Origin: Hevea brasiliensis
Taxonomy: Eukaryota > Streptophyta > Magnoliopsida > Malpighiales > Euphorbiaceae
DNA length: 64,000 nucleotides
Assembly (NCBI RefSeq): GCF_030052815.1
Contig: NW_026614806.1
Coordinates: forward strand, 2,757,953-2,821,952
Reading direction: 5' to 3'
Under the pieces are notes generated by a model, which had not been told where the DNA came from, made no database searches, and saw nothing but the letters and a program-made list of their open reading frames with translations. The position numbers and the translations under genes were made by a program. Below are positions 23,290-37,351 of this stretch, one piece after another. Position 1 is the stretch's first letter, and each line of letters opens with the position of its first letter.

Positions 23290-24897
23290 TCAATATTAAA
23301 TTATTTCATATCTTTAATAAATATGTTTATTGCATTGTTATATTTTCTATTATTATTTTTATGAAATCTTTATTAAAAATTTTGAGAGATAAAGTGTAGT
23401 CTATATAAAAAATTATAAAAATAAAAGATAGAGATTTAGCTTATTTATAATTAGTATGTATTATGTTTTATGTTAATAATTTAATATTCATTTTATTTCA
23501 CTTTCTTAAGATTAATTAATACTAATTATTATTATCATTATGGCTAACTTATAGCCATTTAATTGAAATAGCCAAGTAAATAGGAAATATTTTACTGTTA
23601 CAAAATATGAAATTGAATGCTTTTGTTACCGTTTTTCACTTAAATAATATTTAGTTATAAATTATTTTATTATTTAAATGATTTTCATTTGTTTATCTAT
23701 ATATAGTATTTTTATTTGATGCACATTAAGCACTCTCGTCTCACCAAGTATTTTCATTTTACCTAAATACTCTCAAATATTTTTTTCATTTGCACTATTT
23801 TTTTATTATTTCTTTGAAAAGTTATTAGTTATAATTCTCAAAATTTTTTTATTTAAATATGTTTAATTAATATTTATTTAATTATTAATTTTTTTATAAA
23901 TTATCTATTTAATATTTCTTAAACTTTGAATATTTTATTTCATTATAATTATATATCGAATGCAATTATAACTAATATTTTGATTATCCATATTTTGTTA
24001 TCATTAATTTTCAATAGAATTATTTTTAAATTTTAATTAAATATTTATATTTTTATGCATAAATTATCTCTCAACTATTTTTTTATATAAAAGTAAAATT
24101 TCAAAGATAAATTACAAATATGATTGCTTTGAAAATTTAGCTACAAATAAAGATGATTAAAATAATTAAAGTTACAGTATTAAAATTATAGAATTTGTCT
24201 TTTAAAAAATAGTATGTACTTTTAATATTTATTATATTAATAGAAACTGATGATATTTTAAAATTTTAATTTTTATGAAATGTATTTATTTTATATTATA
24301 AATTTATATAAAGTGATAACTATTTTTATCAAAGAATTATTTTATAAAAAATATATCAGACTAATAAAAAAAATTACACTTAGATATGGTAATTTTAAAA
24401 AATAATATAAAAGAATGTTATTTTTAATCAATAATAATGTTATATATTTTCATTATTATTGAAATTAAATAATCCAATTCATTATTAGTAATTTAATTTT
24501 TTTTTATTATGTTAATAACAAAAAAAATTATATTTATATATTTTTAAAATAATATTATTTTCTCATTAATTTAATGTATTTTCTATAATTTGCAAAAAAA
24601 TAAATATTGATTTACATAAATTATGAGATAAAATATAAAAATTCATGAAATTTTATTAGAAACTATTATTAATATATGCATAAAAGAATTAAATATGTAT
24701 TTTAATTAATTATATCATAAATTAATTAAAAATTTATTATTATAACAGGTAAAAATTTATTCAAATAAAATTGAATAAAAGAAAAGTTCAATTTAAAATT
24801 AATTTAATAATAATTAATCTTATTTAAATATAATTAAAATTTAAATTAAAAAATAAAAATTATAAATTACCCATGCATAGTATGGGTATTATGCTAG
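23290..24897 (+). mobile_element. Non-autonomous Helitron-like element 3
   Basis: Same family as 8757-10387, collinear from TCAATATTAAATTATTTC to the 3' end. The 3' terminus shows stem ACCCATGC / GTATGGGT (24869-24887, 7 of 8 pairs), then ATTATG and CTAG at 24894-24897, followed by T. The 5' TC at 23290 is preceded by A, so the site fits A/T insertion. It lacks the (CAT)n expansion of element 1 and shows several small internal deletions near 24655. No Rep/helicase. It is inserted in mosaic DNA, which resumes at once on the right. Confidence 0.7.
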
Positions 24898-27800
24898 TTT
24901 TTATCAATTTTTAAGCGTCACAACTTCATTAGAACATGGCAAATGATAAAAATTTACTATTTGGTAAATTAGTGACTTTAAAAAATTAAAATTAGTCATT
25001 AATGTTACTTTGATCATTAGCCTCATATAATTTAATTTTTAGTAATTAAATTGATAGATCAATTCAACTTAAAATATGTGTGAAATAACCTAAATATCAA
25101 TTTTTAACTCATTAATTTATAGTTAATTTATGGCCTAATCCACATTCATTAATTGCTATTAAATTACTGTGGCTAGTCCAGATTTATTAATAATTTATTT
25201 TTATATACCTAGTCAAACTAATCTTTTAACTAAAATTGATAATATTAACACAGTTTAACTAGCTAGGATAGTTGAAATAAAAAAAAAAATTAAGGGTCAT
25301 AATTTAAATATCCTGTCTCACAAAATTAATCTATCATTAATGGGCTTTAATATTTTAAAGTCAATCCATCGTGAATTTAGTTTTTAGACGTTTAATTAAA
25401 GAATTTGATATAAAATAAAACAAATTTTAATTTTGTAAGCAATAATAAAAAATGTGGATAATAATTTTATCAGTAATTATTGAAACATTCAGCTCAAATT
25501 AATTATGGATACATTCTAAAGTAATCATAGTTTATTGAAAATTAGTAATACCAACATATTATATTAAAATCTAATACAATAATTAGATTAATCAAAATGA
25601 GGCCAATTGTATAGTGTAATAAACATATTCTTAACATATAATGAATGTTAATATTCTAATACCCTATTTTTTGATATTGGTTATTTTAATTATTATGATT
25701 TTAATAAAGAAAAAATTTAATAAGTAAATATGTTAGTAATTTAAATGTTATAATTAACTAGGCCTAATTATCATAATCGTCAATATTCTAATAAATATTA
25801 ATTTAGACAAAACTACCATGTATCCATCACCTAAATTTAACATTAATGGGTGTACTCATTAATTGATATTAAATTAATTTTTAAATATTAAGAAATTATT
25901 ATCACTAGTTTTTAAAACTTAAAAGACTTATTAATTTTAACATTTAAATTGTAAGTCCCATGTTAAATTAATATTTTTTTAAAAGAATATTGGCAATATT
26001 AATAACATATTAATTAAATATTTGAGTCCAATCGATGTGTTACCCAGGAAGCCATTAAAAATTTAAAAACATATTAATTGGGATATAATAATAAATTTAT
26101 GACCATATGGGTATATTCTAATTAGCTCAAAAATTAATTGTGCCAATAAAATATTATCCACTTATAATGAATTAGCTCACTCACCGTATATGTATTTAAT
26201 TTAGATATAAGATTAAATAATTTTTTAATAATTAAGTACTTATGTTTAGCACACTTATATTCTAAAATAGATATTTCAATAATTTTGTGGATATATTTTT
26301 AGTTGTCTCTTATGTTTATGTGACCTAGGTTTTACAACATTAAATGGAGTCACATTAATAATCAACTTAGCAAATGTTATAAAAATTACTAGGTACAGAT
26401 TTTTCTTTGGTGCATTAAAATGAATATTGTTTAATTGTTACGAACACTTTTAAATATTATAATTTGGCCCAACTAACTTTGGTTAGTATTCAACATTTTC
26501 ATTTAAAAAATGTTATTCCATACTTTAAATTTTAAAGATTAGTTTTTATAGTTACATATTCACTTATTAATATATATAAAAGTTTAGGTGTTAAATGGGG
26601 CTAGGTCTAGTTTTTAATTAGACTCAATAATAAATATTAAAGTTCTAAGTTAATAAAATTTAAATCATCATTATTTAAATAATTTAATATCTAAGTATGG
26701 GTAGTAATATTTAACTCAATTTAATTAAATTGATTATGTACGATTATAACATTTATTTTTAAGTAATAAAAAAATATCTTCAAAAGATTGAAATGATAAC
26801 TTAAATATATAAACACCTAGATCTAAATTAGCCTAAATATTAAAAAATTAAATCTTAATGTTAATTAAATGTTGACTTTAAATAAAATTTAGTTCATTTA
26901 TTTAAAATATGGCCCAATAGAGTAAAAAAATATTATGCCCAATTTGAATAAGCTGTTTATCTCCCCATTGACAATATTAATAGAAATAATGTTTAAAGTA
27001 TTTTTAAATAGGCTGTCAATCAATTTTTAGATATATGCCCATTAAAATATTTCTTAAATGTTATTCTATTAATCCAAATTATTGGCCCAACTTTTATGAT
27101 ATAATGGGCTAGGTCAATAATATATGTACTCACTCACACTAATATTGGCCCAACTAAGTTTTGGTCAATACTTCACCATTGGAATTATATTAACATTCAA
27201 ATAATGAGTTATTTTCGTAAACAGTGGATATTTTAATGACGGATCCACAATTCTGCAATACTTCTTCATCATAATATTACATAAATTAATTTGTCTATAA
27301 GCCAAGTTTGACATTATTAATATTTATTGGGCCAAAATTAATTTAATTATGTGATAACATAGGTTTAGTTGATATTAGAATATATTTTTTATTTAATAAT
27401 ATATTTACAAATTTATATGGCTCAATATTAATATTTAATTGGTATGTGGGCTAATTAGTAACGATTAAAACAATAATTGGTTTTTATTGGCTAATATTGA
27501 GCCCATATGGGTATGTTATATGTTTGGCCAATTAAAAATATGAACTCATTAATTTTTTGTTTAATTGGCTCAATAAAAAAAACTTTTAAATTATTAAAAT
27601 ATTATTAATTATTAATTTTATGGACTTATTTAATATTTTATCTAGCTCATATTCAAGATTTGAAAAATAATAGTCCAATATTTTGATTTAATGTACCTGG
27701 ATGTTAGCCCAATTAATATGACCTAGGTATTCGATAACCCAACTCCAATTATTTAAGCTTCTTAATGTTAAATTTAAAAAATATTAATAATTAAATTTTC

Positions 27801-28215
27801 AATTAAGTTGGGCTAATAGAAAAAAATAATCTAAACAATTACTTACATTAATTATTAGCAAAGAATTTAAAAAATATCAATAACATCATATACGGTCAAT
27901 GATGGATATAACAACTAGATCTAACTGTTTTATGTACCTTACTTACAATTTAATTTTTTTTAATTTAATTGAACTAAAAAACTAGATATATTTCATAGAT
28001 TTTAGATATATAGCATAATTTATATATCTTTAATTCAAAAAATTAATTTAGACCATTAAACAATGGTAATGTGAGTAAATATTGGCCCATAGTTGATGAA
28101 TATATAAATTAGTTCGATTAGGTACATAGTCTAGAGCATTGGCAATAAATTGGCTAATAAATTATTAATTATATATTTATATCCAATTAATTATATGGCC
28201 TAACTATTTAAATGT
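24898..28215. repeat. AT-rich word-mosaic block 3
   Basis: Mosaic vocabulary throughout, with both orientations of several words. For example, 27893-27950 holds the reverse complement of the TACATAAAAnAGTT ... GTTGTTATATCCATCATTG module that runs forward at 17345-17400. No gene or transposon terminus recognised. The right edge is approximate, near a GCAAAAGCACGTGAACTTTT semi-palindrome. Confidence 0.55.
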
Positions 28216-28338
28216 CTCTGCAAAAGCACGTGAACTTTTTGATTTTTAATTATTAATTTTAATATTTTATATTTAAAATTAATATTAACCAATTATGATA
28301 AAAAAAAATATAAATTTAATATTACACAAATTGAATAT
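28216..28338. other. Left flank of 28-30 kb tandem duplication
   Basis: AT-rich sequence without mosaic words, beginning with a short semi-palindrome (AAAAGCACGTGAACTTTT at about 28223). It may be the edge of a transposon, but no matching partner end was found. Confidence 0.3.
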
Positions 28339-29504
28339 ATAAAATGAATTAGGAATATATAAAATGTTAAAATAGATTAATATAAAAAATAATTATATAA
28401 AAAAGTAAATAAAAAGCAAACTAATATAGAAAAATATACTTTCATTTTATAAATATATATATATATATTATTATCGAATAATAATGGCTACTTATTATAG
28501 TATTAAGAGGATAATTAAATTTATAATTTAAAATAACTAAATACCAAATTGATAAAAATAAAGAAAATTTAATGAAATTAATAATTTATATTTTACAAAT
28601 AAATTACTACTTTACATAACTTCATAATAATTATTACGTGAATAAAATTTTAATTTATTTTTTGGTAAACATAATCATATTATAGGATGTGGGGTATTAA
28701 ATTAAAAATATTATTATTTTTATCTTTTCATAAAAAAGCAATGTAACAATAAATTATTATAGAAAATAATCATTTAAATCATAAAAAAAGAGAGTAATTA
28801 TAATAATAATAATAATAATGATGCTTATAAGAAAAATAGAAATATAATTATAAAAATTAAAAGAGTAATGGTAATAATAATAATAATATAAAAAAGAATT
28901 AAATTTAGTATAAAAAAAATTATAAAGCAAAAAAAACTGTTTATAATATTGTCTTTATATACCTTGAGACAGATAAGATATTTATTACTAATAACCATTA
29001 TTTGAGGCAAAATTTTATTAGTGTCTAAATATTATATTATTTATTTTTAATAACTCATTTTTTGAAATAAAAACTTATTAGCCTTTAAATATTATATTAT
29101 TTATTTTTAATAACTCATTTTTTGAGATGAAAACTTATTAGTCTCTAAATGTATAATTATTTATTTCTAATAATTAATTTTTTGAGGCAAAACTTATTAG
29201 TCTCTAAATGTATAATTATTTGTTTCTAATAATTAATTTTTTTGGCAAAACTTATTAGTCTCTAAATGTTATATTATTTGTTTCTAATTCATTAAAATTA
29301 ACTTTATTTATATAAGAAGTTTTAAGGTTTTTTTTTTTTAATTTGTCACTAAACAAATTCTCTTTTCCCATATTACAAAAATTTAATAACTAATTAAACT
29401 GCACACATATGTTTGTATATATTAAAATAAAGAAATTATAATTTTCTTTTAATCTATATAATTAAATTTGTTACTCAACATACTATTATTATTAAAAGGG
29501 ATAA
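28339..29504. repeat. Tandem duplication, unit 1
   Basis: It starts ATAAAATGAATTAGGAATAT and is repeated next door at 29505-30519. It has about 100 bp (28381-28479, with a TA tract) missing from unit 2. Landmarks shared in order are AATAATGGCTACTTATTATAG, ACATAATCATATTATAGGAT, a GTAATAATAATAATAATG region, a five-copy minisatellite and ACTGCACACATATGTTTGTA. A low-complexity open frame on the minus strand (28825-29010, mostly Ile/Phe/Leu) is not credible as a gene. Confidence 0.8.
28985..29290. repeat. 58-60 bp minisatellite, unit 1
   Basis: Five tandem copies marked by CTTATTAGTCTCTAAATG or variants at about 29014, 29074, 29134, 29193 and 29251. Each is followed by TTATTTNTTTCTAATAATTA and TTTTTTGAGGCAAAA. 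Copies vary by a few bases. There are no unique spacers. Confidence 0.85.
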
Positions 29505-30519
29505 ATAAAATGAATTAGGAATATATAAAATGTTAAAATAGATTAATAATGGCTACTTATTATAGTATTAAGAGGATAATTGAATTTATAATTTAATTAT
29601 AATTTAAAATAACTAAATACCAAATTGATAAAAATAAAGAAAATTTAATGAAATTAATAATTTATATTTTACAAATAAATTACTACTTTACATAACTTCA
29701 TAATAATTGTTACGTGAATAAAATTTTAATTTATTTTTTGGTAAACATAATCATATTATAGGATGTGGGGTATTAAATTAAAAATATTATTATTTTTATC
29801 TTTTCATAAAAAAGCAATGTAACAATAAATTATTATAGAAAATAATCATTTAAATCATAAAAAAAGAGAGTAATAATAATAATAATGCTTATAAGAAAAA
29901 TAGAAATATAATTATAAAAATTAAAAGAGTAATGGTAATAATAATAATATAAAAAAGAATTAAATTCAGTATAAAAAATAATTATAAAGCAAAAAAAAAA
30001 ACTGTTTATAATATTGTCTTTTAGAGATATATATCTTGAGACAGATAAGATATTTATTACTAATAACTATTATTTGAGGCAAAATTTTATTAGTGTCTAA
30101 ATATTATATTATTTATTTTTAATAACTCATTTTTTGAAATAAAAACTTATTAGCCTTTAAATGTTATATTATTTTTTTAATAATTAATTTTTTGAGGTGA
30201 AAACTTATTAGTCTCTAAATGTATAATTATTTATTTCTAATAATTAATTTTTTGAGGCAAAATTTATTAATCTCTATATGTTATATTATTTGTTTCTGAT
30301 AATTAATTTTTTTGGCAAAACTTACTGGTCTCTAAAATTAATTCATTAAAATTAAATTTATTTATATAAGAAGTTTTAAGGTTTTTTTTTTAATTTGTCA
30401 CTAAAAAATTTAATAACTAATTAAACTGCACACATATGTTTGTATATATTAAAATAAAGAAATTATATTTTTCTTTTAATCTATATAATTAAAATTTGTT
30501 ACTCAACATACTATTATTA
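29505..30519. repeat. Tandem duplication, unit 2
   Basis: Direct copy of unit 1, lacking the 28381-28479 segment and showing small indels, including a shorter T run near 30380 and loss of about 25 bp near 30410. The two units abut with only an AAAGGGATAA-like join between them. Confidence 0.8.
30048..30345. repeat. 58-60 bp minisatellite, unit 2
   Basis: Five copies at about 30084, 30146, 30204, 30263 and 30321, paired one to one with unit 1. The array therefore existed before the larger duplication and has kept its copy number. Confidence 0.8.
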
Positions 30520-31161
30520 AATCATTGAGCTCACAAGTGTTATTAATTTCTTAAGAAAAAAAACACTTTTACCATTAAACTACGAATATTTTGATGATTT
30601 GAATTTATTAATTATACATATATTAATATATTTATTTTTTAAGTGTTATTTTTAATTAAATTTGTACTTCAAAATATATAAGTACTATAATAAATATAAT
30701 AAAATTTTATTATATATTACAATATATTATTAATTCTTTATTATAATAAAGTATTTATATGATAAATAAAAATTTAAATTCTGAATTATAAATTAAAAAA
30801 ATAATAATTAGTATAAAAAAAAAGAAAGTGATGTCTCATATCGTTTTTTTAGGACTTAGATGATGATTTTCCTATAAAAAATAATCCTTCTCTCTTGATA
30901 TTTCGAGTAAAATGTGAGGTCCAAATATGTGGCCCATATATTTAAAATGTAATTTAAATAATATTTATTACTTTTTGTAATTTAAATAAATTTTCTATAA
31001 ATTATATTTATTATCTGTCTCTAAAAATATATAGAAATAAATAAATAGATTTCTGAGTTAAATTTTTTAATATCAATATAATAATTTTAGTGTAGTGATA
31101 GTAAATTATGCCACATGTTAATGCCTAAGGAAAATTTGGCCGCTTTATATAGATAAATAGA
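30520..31161 (-). mobile_element. AT-rich segment ending in a Helitron-like 5' end (-)
   Basis: On the minus strand it begins at 31161 with TCTATTTATCTATATAAAGC, preceded by A, then a CTTAGG and a CATGTGGCA motif. That is the same order as the G-box family end at 12674. The rest to 30520 is AT-rich. It includes an LTR- or promoter-like stretch at 30830-30930 (GATGTCTCATATCG, then CCTATAAAAAATAATCC) whose owner I cannot name. No 3' CTAG hairpin was identified, so the element's extent is unknown. Confidence 0.35.
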
Positions 31162-34100
31162 TGTCCTCCTTAAGGATGCTACTGAATAAAATTTCTAATT
31201 TTTTTTTTAAAATTATATGGCCTTATGTTTTTTAACCACTAATTCAATTTTATAATATTTTAAATTAAATAATAACATATTTAGAATTCAATTAACATTT
31301 AGGTCAATTTTATTTAATGGGCTCAACAAATATTTCAAAAAATTTACTATATTCTAGTTTCAACTCACTTTTATTAACAAAATTGGGCTAATAATATTTT
31401 AATTTAATAGTCAATACGATTATAACAATTTATGGACTAGAATTAAATTTTTTATATCGTTCATAAATTAGCCCCATATATCTACATATTGGCCGAACAA
31501 ATTAAAGTTTAAGCTATTTTTATTACTTAAAAAATATTTTAAACTTATCTAAATTATAATTTTAATTTTAATAAAACATACCCACATAAAAAAATAATCT
31601 TTTAAAACTACCATAATGGTATAATATGTTCTTTTTACTATAAAACCCATGCCTAAATATTATTCTATTAATAGATTTAATAAAATGTTAATTTTAATTG
31701 ACCATTTATTGAGATTTTAAATATCAGCCCATTCGGTCATTTTAAATTTAATAAATTTGATTTTAAAGAAAATATCCATTAATTGGCCCATTAATTAGGT
31801 ATATTAACTAGGCCATTAACTAATTTTTATTACTAAAATGTTGGCCATTAAGTTTTCAAAATTAAAAAGAAATAAATATTAGTAGACTAGAATAAATTTT
31901 TTTTATTGGCCCAATGATATGACAATTATTAAAATTATTAATATTATTTAATATATCCAATTAATATTCTAATAATTTAAAATCCATAATGAGTTTTTTA
32001 TATTTAAATGTTATAATTATCATTTAAATATTTTTATTAATTATCGATATTTTTTGAATTTATTTTTAATTAATAAAAAAGAATTTTTAAAAAAATTAAA
32101 TTGGGAGTGGGTCTAACGTATTAACTTATATATAAGTGAGCAAAATGGACCAATATTTGAAGCTAAATAGATATTAAACAAATAGCTTAGTTATATTCTT
32201 TTAAGCTAATTGTTGACCAAAATTTCAGTTAGATCCACATTTACTGATGTGAAAAATTTAATGAAGTCATATTCTAATAATATGGACAATTAAATGGCCA
32301 AATTGTCTTTGATATAAAAAAAAATGGCCAAATATTATTATTAAATTACTAATAATAAATATTTACTCAATATATTTGAGGGTCTAGTAATATTCACCTA
32401 TGTGTATTAACCTAATAAAGTAAAAAATTTTAAAATATAGACTCATTCTATATTTAAAGTACTCCTTTTAATTTAAAAAAGATTCAATTAAAACTAATAT
32501 GAGCCATCTACTTCGATATATGGGGCTAATGATTATATTCATGTTAAAATTTTAATTCTTACAGGAATTAGCTTAAAAATAAATTGATTATTTAATGGAC
32601 CTAGCCATCATTAATTTTTTAAAGTACTATCCACTAATTTAAAGTTTTTTTTTTTTATTAAAGTTGTGAGTAACAATAATTATTCTAGTAACCTTTTAAA
32701 ATTAATTGATTTTTAAATTACTAGAATAGTTTTTATTGACCAATATGAGCCCAACATTAAGATGGCTACTAAAAAATATATATATAAATGTTATTAGCTC
32801 AATAAAATTTAATAATATTAATTTATGGGCATATTCTAATAAAATTTTTGTGAACCATATTAATTTATGTCATTAATATTAAATTGATTTTAACAAAATT
32901 AGTGGTAATTTAAAAATCAGGCTAATAAAAATATTGGGCCATTTCACTGGGTTAAAATAATTTATTGGGCATATTTATTGAAAATGCAAGCCCATATTTT
33001 TAAAAGTTAGTGAAGTTGTCGTAGTAATTTAGCAAATGACAGTATCTTAAATTGTTTTGACTTTAGGTCATTTTAAGTTAAACTAATCTTATTCTCATTT
33101 TAAATATTAATGCGCCACTAATTTTTATTTAATTCTAAGTATTTCATTAAAATTAAAAAATTAATATATTCTAATAATTTAAAAGTTTTTATTAAAATAT
33201 GATACATTCACATTTAAAGATGTAATGTCAATTAATTTTTTTAAAAATTTAATAGGCTAATAGTTTTTATTAATTTTTATTATCCTAATAAAATATCAAC
33301 TAAAAAAACGTTAATTGGTAAAATGAGCAAAATATGGGCCAATATTAACAAGCTTTTAAGAATATGGCCAGCTAAGGAAAATTTAGAAGTATGAATTTAT
33401 CTTTTCAACATAAAAACCGTCTTGTTAATTTTTGTTATAATATTTTCAATTATTAATTAGGAAAATGTTAATTAACGAAAGTATTTACCCATTATTGATA
33501 CCCATTAATTAAAAAAACTTTTAAAATTAATTAAGAGCCACAGCCCCTCCAAGAAACTTTTAAAAGTTTTTTAAAAAAATAATAAAATACCAATAACTTT
33601 GAATAAAAAATATAAAATTATTAATATTTTTATAAGTTATTTTTTAGTGATCCAATTAATCAATTAATGCTTATAATATTGACTAATAAATCAATATTGG
33701 TTTATTTTTTATAATGGATATATGAGCTATTTTTAAGTAATACAAAAACTTAAAATGAATTAAATGAGCCCCGTAGCATAGTAATAAAAGCTTTCTATTT
33801 GATACTTAACTAAATATATTTAAATCATTGGATTTTTTTATTGGCCCTGATAAATGGATGTAGGTGTCCATTTATTTTAAAATTTTATTGAGCTAATAAA
33901 AAAATCAATTAATGACATTAATTAATTTTTTACAAAAGGCTAAATTAGTAATCTAAATTGGTTCATATACTTTTAATTCGATAACATTAGAATATTGGTC
34001 CAAGCTTACTATGGCTCGGACATTAGATTTTGGGGTCACAATATTTTACCCCAAAATTTAATAAATTATTATTTTAATTATTAAGTTCTGATAAACACCC

Positions 34101-37100
34101 ATTAAACTCAATTAATATGGGGCATTTAATTAATCAACCCATATTTTAATCTCTTCACTCAATTAGAATATGACCTCATTAAATTTATTATTTAATTAAA
34201 AATAAGTTAGCCCATCTATTCTAATAATAAAAAAAATTTAAAAATAATTATTTGAAGCTTAATTTATTTTTATTACTTTAAATGGGAATAAAATAATTTA
34301 ATTTATTAACTTGATTTAGATATTTTAATCTAAATGGACAACATTATGAGTATGTTAAATAAAGTTGAATATGGCCAATTCTAAATGTTAAACACTCAAT
34401 AAGCTTACTTTGTAGCTCATTTTCACCAATCTAGTTGTTATATGGCCCACATAAATTGGTAGGTATGCCCTATTCTAATGTATCTAATTTAGAAAATATT
34501 AGATTCAAATTAGGTCAACAAAAAATATTTAATTCGGATATAAGTAAATTAAGTCATTAAATTTTTTTAACGATGGATGCAATATTTAGAAATAAATATT
34601 TTGTATATTTAATTCACAATTTGAATCTATTTATTATTAGAAGATGAATATTATAAATATGAGTATATTTTTAATTCTCTCATGATTCAATAAATATTTA
34701 TAAAATTATCAATAATTACGGGTTGATATTGTCCTAGATATCAATCATTTAGACCAAAAAGTACGTTTTTTAAACTTATTACCCATTGTATACATGGGTA
34801 CCTAATATTGGACACATTAACTAATAAGCACATTAAATTAGCCATAAAGTATTCTAAAATTTTAATTTAGAAGTGATATATTGGACCAATAATAGATATA
34901 ACAACTAGTCCCATTTTATCAATTAGCTTATTAAAAATATTTAAATAATTAAATAGGCAGTGTTCATTAGCAACTAATATATTTTATTTAATTCTTTTAA
35001 TTAGCACAAAAATATTTTGAAATTTAATTAATTTAAAATATAAAAAATCAATTAATAACAATTATAATATTTAAATAAATAGGGCCAATGTTAGATAAAA
35101 TAACTTAGTTGGGCCAATAAAGTAAAAAAAAACTAATTGTGAGTATTTAATAAATTGGTCGCCAATTACATCTTTTTAAAATTCAGCCCAAATTGGTCAT
35201 TGATTTTCAACTAACTTACACATTCAGCGTTAGACTAATTCTTTTTTATTACCCTAATTAAATAACCAATAAACCACATAATAAATACTTTATTGGGTTA
35301 ATTTTAATTCTTTAAGTTAAATATTTTTCTTTATTGAGCCACTCTAATAAATTCTTTTCTAATGTCCAATTTTAAAAAGTAGATATATGTACTCTAATAT
35401 TTTCCATCATTGACCAATTTTAATTTTTTCTTATATTTGAAAATTTATTTATAATTAGCACTCTAAATCAATAATTTAATTGGTCTAACATTTTAAATAT
35501 TATATCATATTAAATTATATTAATAATATTCATGGAGTTACATAAAATATCATAAATAATTTTTCAAATACCCTCATTAACTAATGGTCAATTGTTGAAT
35601 TAAATTGGTCCAAATAAATTTAGACAATTTACTGTTTTTATCAGCCCATCTTAAATTCAAATGCTAGTAGATATTATAACAAATTCACTGGCTTTTAAAT
35701 CACTAGATCAAGTATTCCTAATCTAAATGTATAATTTTTATCTAAATGTGATTTGTATTGTCCCTTATTTTAGGCCAAAAATTAAAACTTAATGTACTAA
35801 TAATAAAAAGTGTCTAACATTTCTTGACCTAATATTATAGTAATTTAATTAGTATATAATATTGATATTAAAAATATTTAATTAAAATATTGTGTTTAAT
35901 TACATTACTATCATAGTTTAAAGAATCCGATTTTATTAAGCCATTATTCTTAACCTCATTAGGTTCGAGTTGGGTATTAGACAGATGCAACATTTAGATT
36001 TAGGTATGTTGTATATTTAATTTACAATTTAAATTTTTTAAAAATATTTTTTATTATAATATTTAAATAGTATGGCATTAACTCATTTATTAATTTGGCC
36101 CACTCATTAATGGGCACTTATGGGCTAAATATTAGGTAGAACCAATTTGAAGTTTTTTTTAATAGATGATATTTTTCAATAAAATTAACCAACAAAAAAT
36201 ATGATCATGCTAAATTTAAAAAAATATATTAAATATTTGCCGAATAAAAATATCAATTAATGAAGATTATAACTTTTAAATATATAGAGCCAATGAGTTA
36301 ATAAATGTGAGTTACCTAAAATAGTCATAAAAACTAATTTAATTTAATTAGTTTAAAGTACTTAAACAAAATAATTTAAATTAAATTTAAAAATTGTGGA
36401 CCAAAAATATGCATACTAATATGCTGAAAATGATAAAGGATCATAATATTTTCAATTAAGATTCTGGGCCACTAATTATTTTGAAAATTACCAATTATTG
36501 AACTAAAGATTATTAGTCCATATTAAGGAAAATTTTAAAAATGTTGGCCCCATATTTCAAAATTATTTAGATTATTACTAATTTAAATCTTTTAATAGTG
36601 GTCAAGTTAAATCTTTAAATGTGGGTATTTTAATTTAATTGCAAGTGAAAAATTAGGAGCCCACATTTTTAATTGAAAATGTTGTGATGAATTAGAAAAA
36701 TTAATGGTCGACATTTTTAAAATTTTTAATTTTATACAATTCTATGGTGTTTAGTTTAAAAATTGCAATATGTTGTTATAAGTCCCAAAATACTTTTTAA
36801 TTTATTGGATTTTTAATGTGTTAGCCAACTCCAATATTTTAGCCTAGCTATTATTTAAAAATATTCTTAATGACGTATTTATATTAGCATTTTTTATTGA
36901 TAAAATTACATATTTAATTTTTTTTTAAATAACTCACAATTTGAATGTGATTATGTGCATTTAACTTTCGTTAAGGTGTTTATTGGATTGATTTTTTTTT
37001 AATTGGGCTATAATCAATAACATATATCTAGCCCATATTTTATGTATTTAATTGGACTAAAATCAAATTTAATAGGCTAATATTTTAATAATTAGTGGGC

Positions 37101-37221
37101 ATATTCGAATAAAGTTGATTTTTATTAATTTATGGCTTATTAGTAGATATTATGATTATTGGGTATAACATATTAATTCTAGTTAAGGATCATAAAAAAT
37201 CTCTCCCTTTCATGAGAGCAT
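31162..37221. repeat. AT-rich word-mosaic block 4
   Basis: Six kilobases of mosaic vocabulary without a gene. Examples are TTTATTGGCCCAATGATATG near 31908, GGACCAATAATAGATATAAC near 34883 (minus form of the TATATCCATCATTG module) and TTTGAAGCTTAATTTATTTT near 34251. No transposon ends, long open frames or RNA genes were recognised. Confidence 0.55.
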
Positions 37222-37349
37222 TCCACATAAGTTGGTAAGTATGCTTAATAAATTATTATGTGACGCCTTTTTTATTATAAAGTGTACCACATAAGCTAAT
37301 AAGCCTGCTTAAAAATTATAATATGTCACTTCTTTTATTACTAAGCACA
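37222..37349. repeat. 64-bp tandem repeat, two copies
   Basis: 37222-37285 and 37286-37349 both run CCACATAAGYTNRTAAGYNTGC ... ATTATNATGTGACN and end in a TTTTTTATTA/TTTTATTACTA part. A single related word (CCACATAAATTGGTAGGTATGC) lies in mosaic DNA near 34448. The array abuts the target site of the Ty3/gypsy element. Confidence 0.6.
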
Positions 37350-37351
37350 TT
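37347..37351 (+). other. Target-site duplication, left (ACATT)
   Basis: ACATT directly precedes the left LTR and is repeated exactly at 44283-44287 after the right LTR. A perfect 5-bp duplication is the usual integrase footprint for Ty3/gypsy elements, and it fixes both element ends. Confidence 0.9.

Noticed and set aside
28130..28165. CTAGAGCATTGGCAATAAAT as the second end of the Helitron-like element starting at 31161, or a MITE end
   Set aside because: No hairpin next to the CTAG, the flanking base is wrong, and no inverted partner of the GAGCATTGG end was found.
28985..30345. CRISPR-like repeat arrays
   Set aside because: The 58-60 bp repeats are directly adjacent with no unique spacers, and the context is a plant nuclear genome.
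30830..30930. Solo LTR or promoter (GATGTCTCATATCG then CCTATAAAAAATAATCC)
   Set aside because: Suggestive of LTR promoter sequence, but no TG...CA ends or target duplication could be found; kept only as a note in the enclosing feature.
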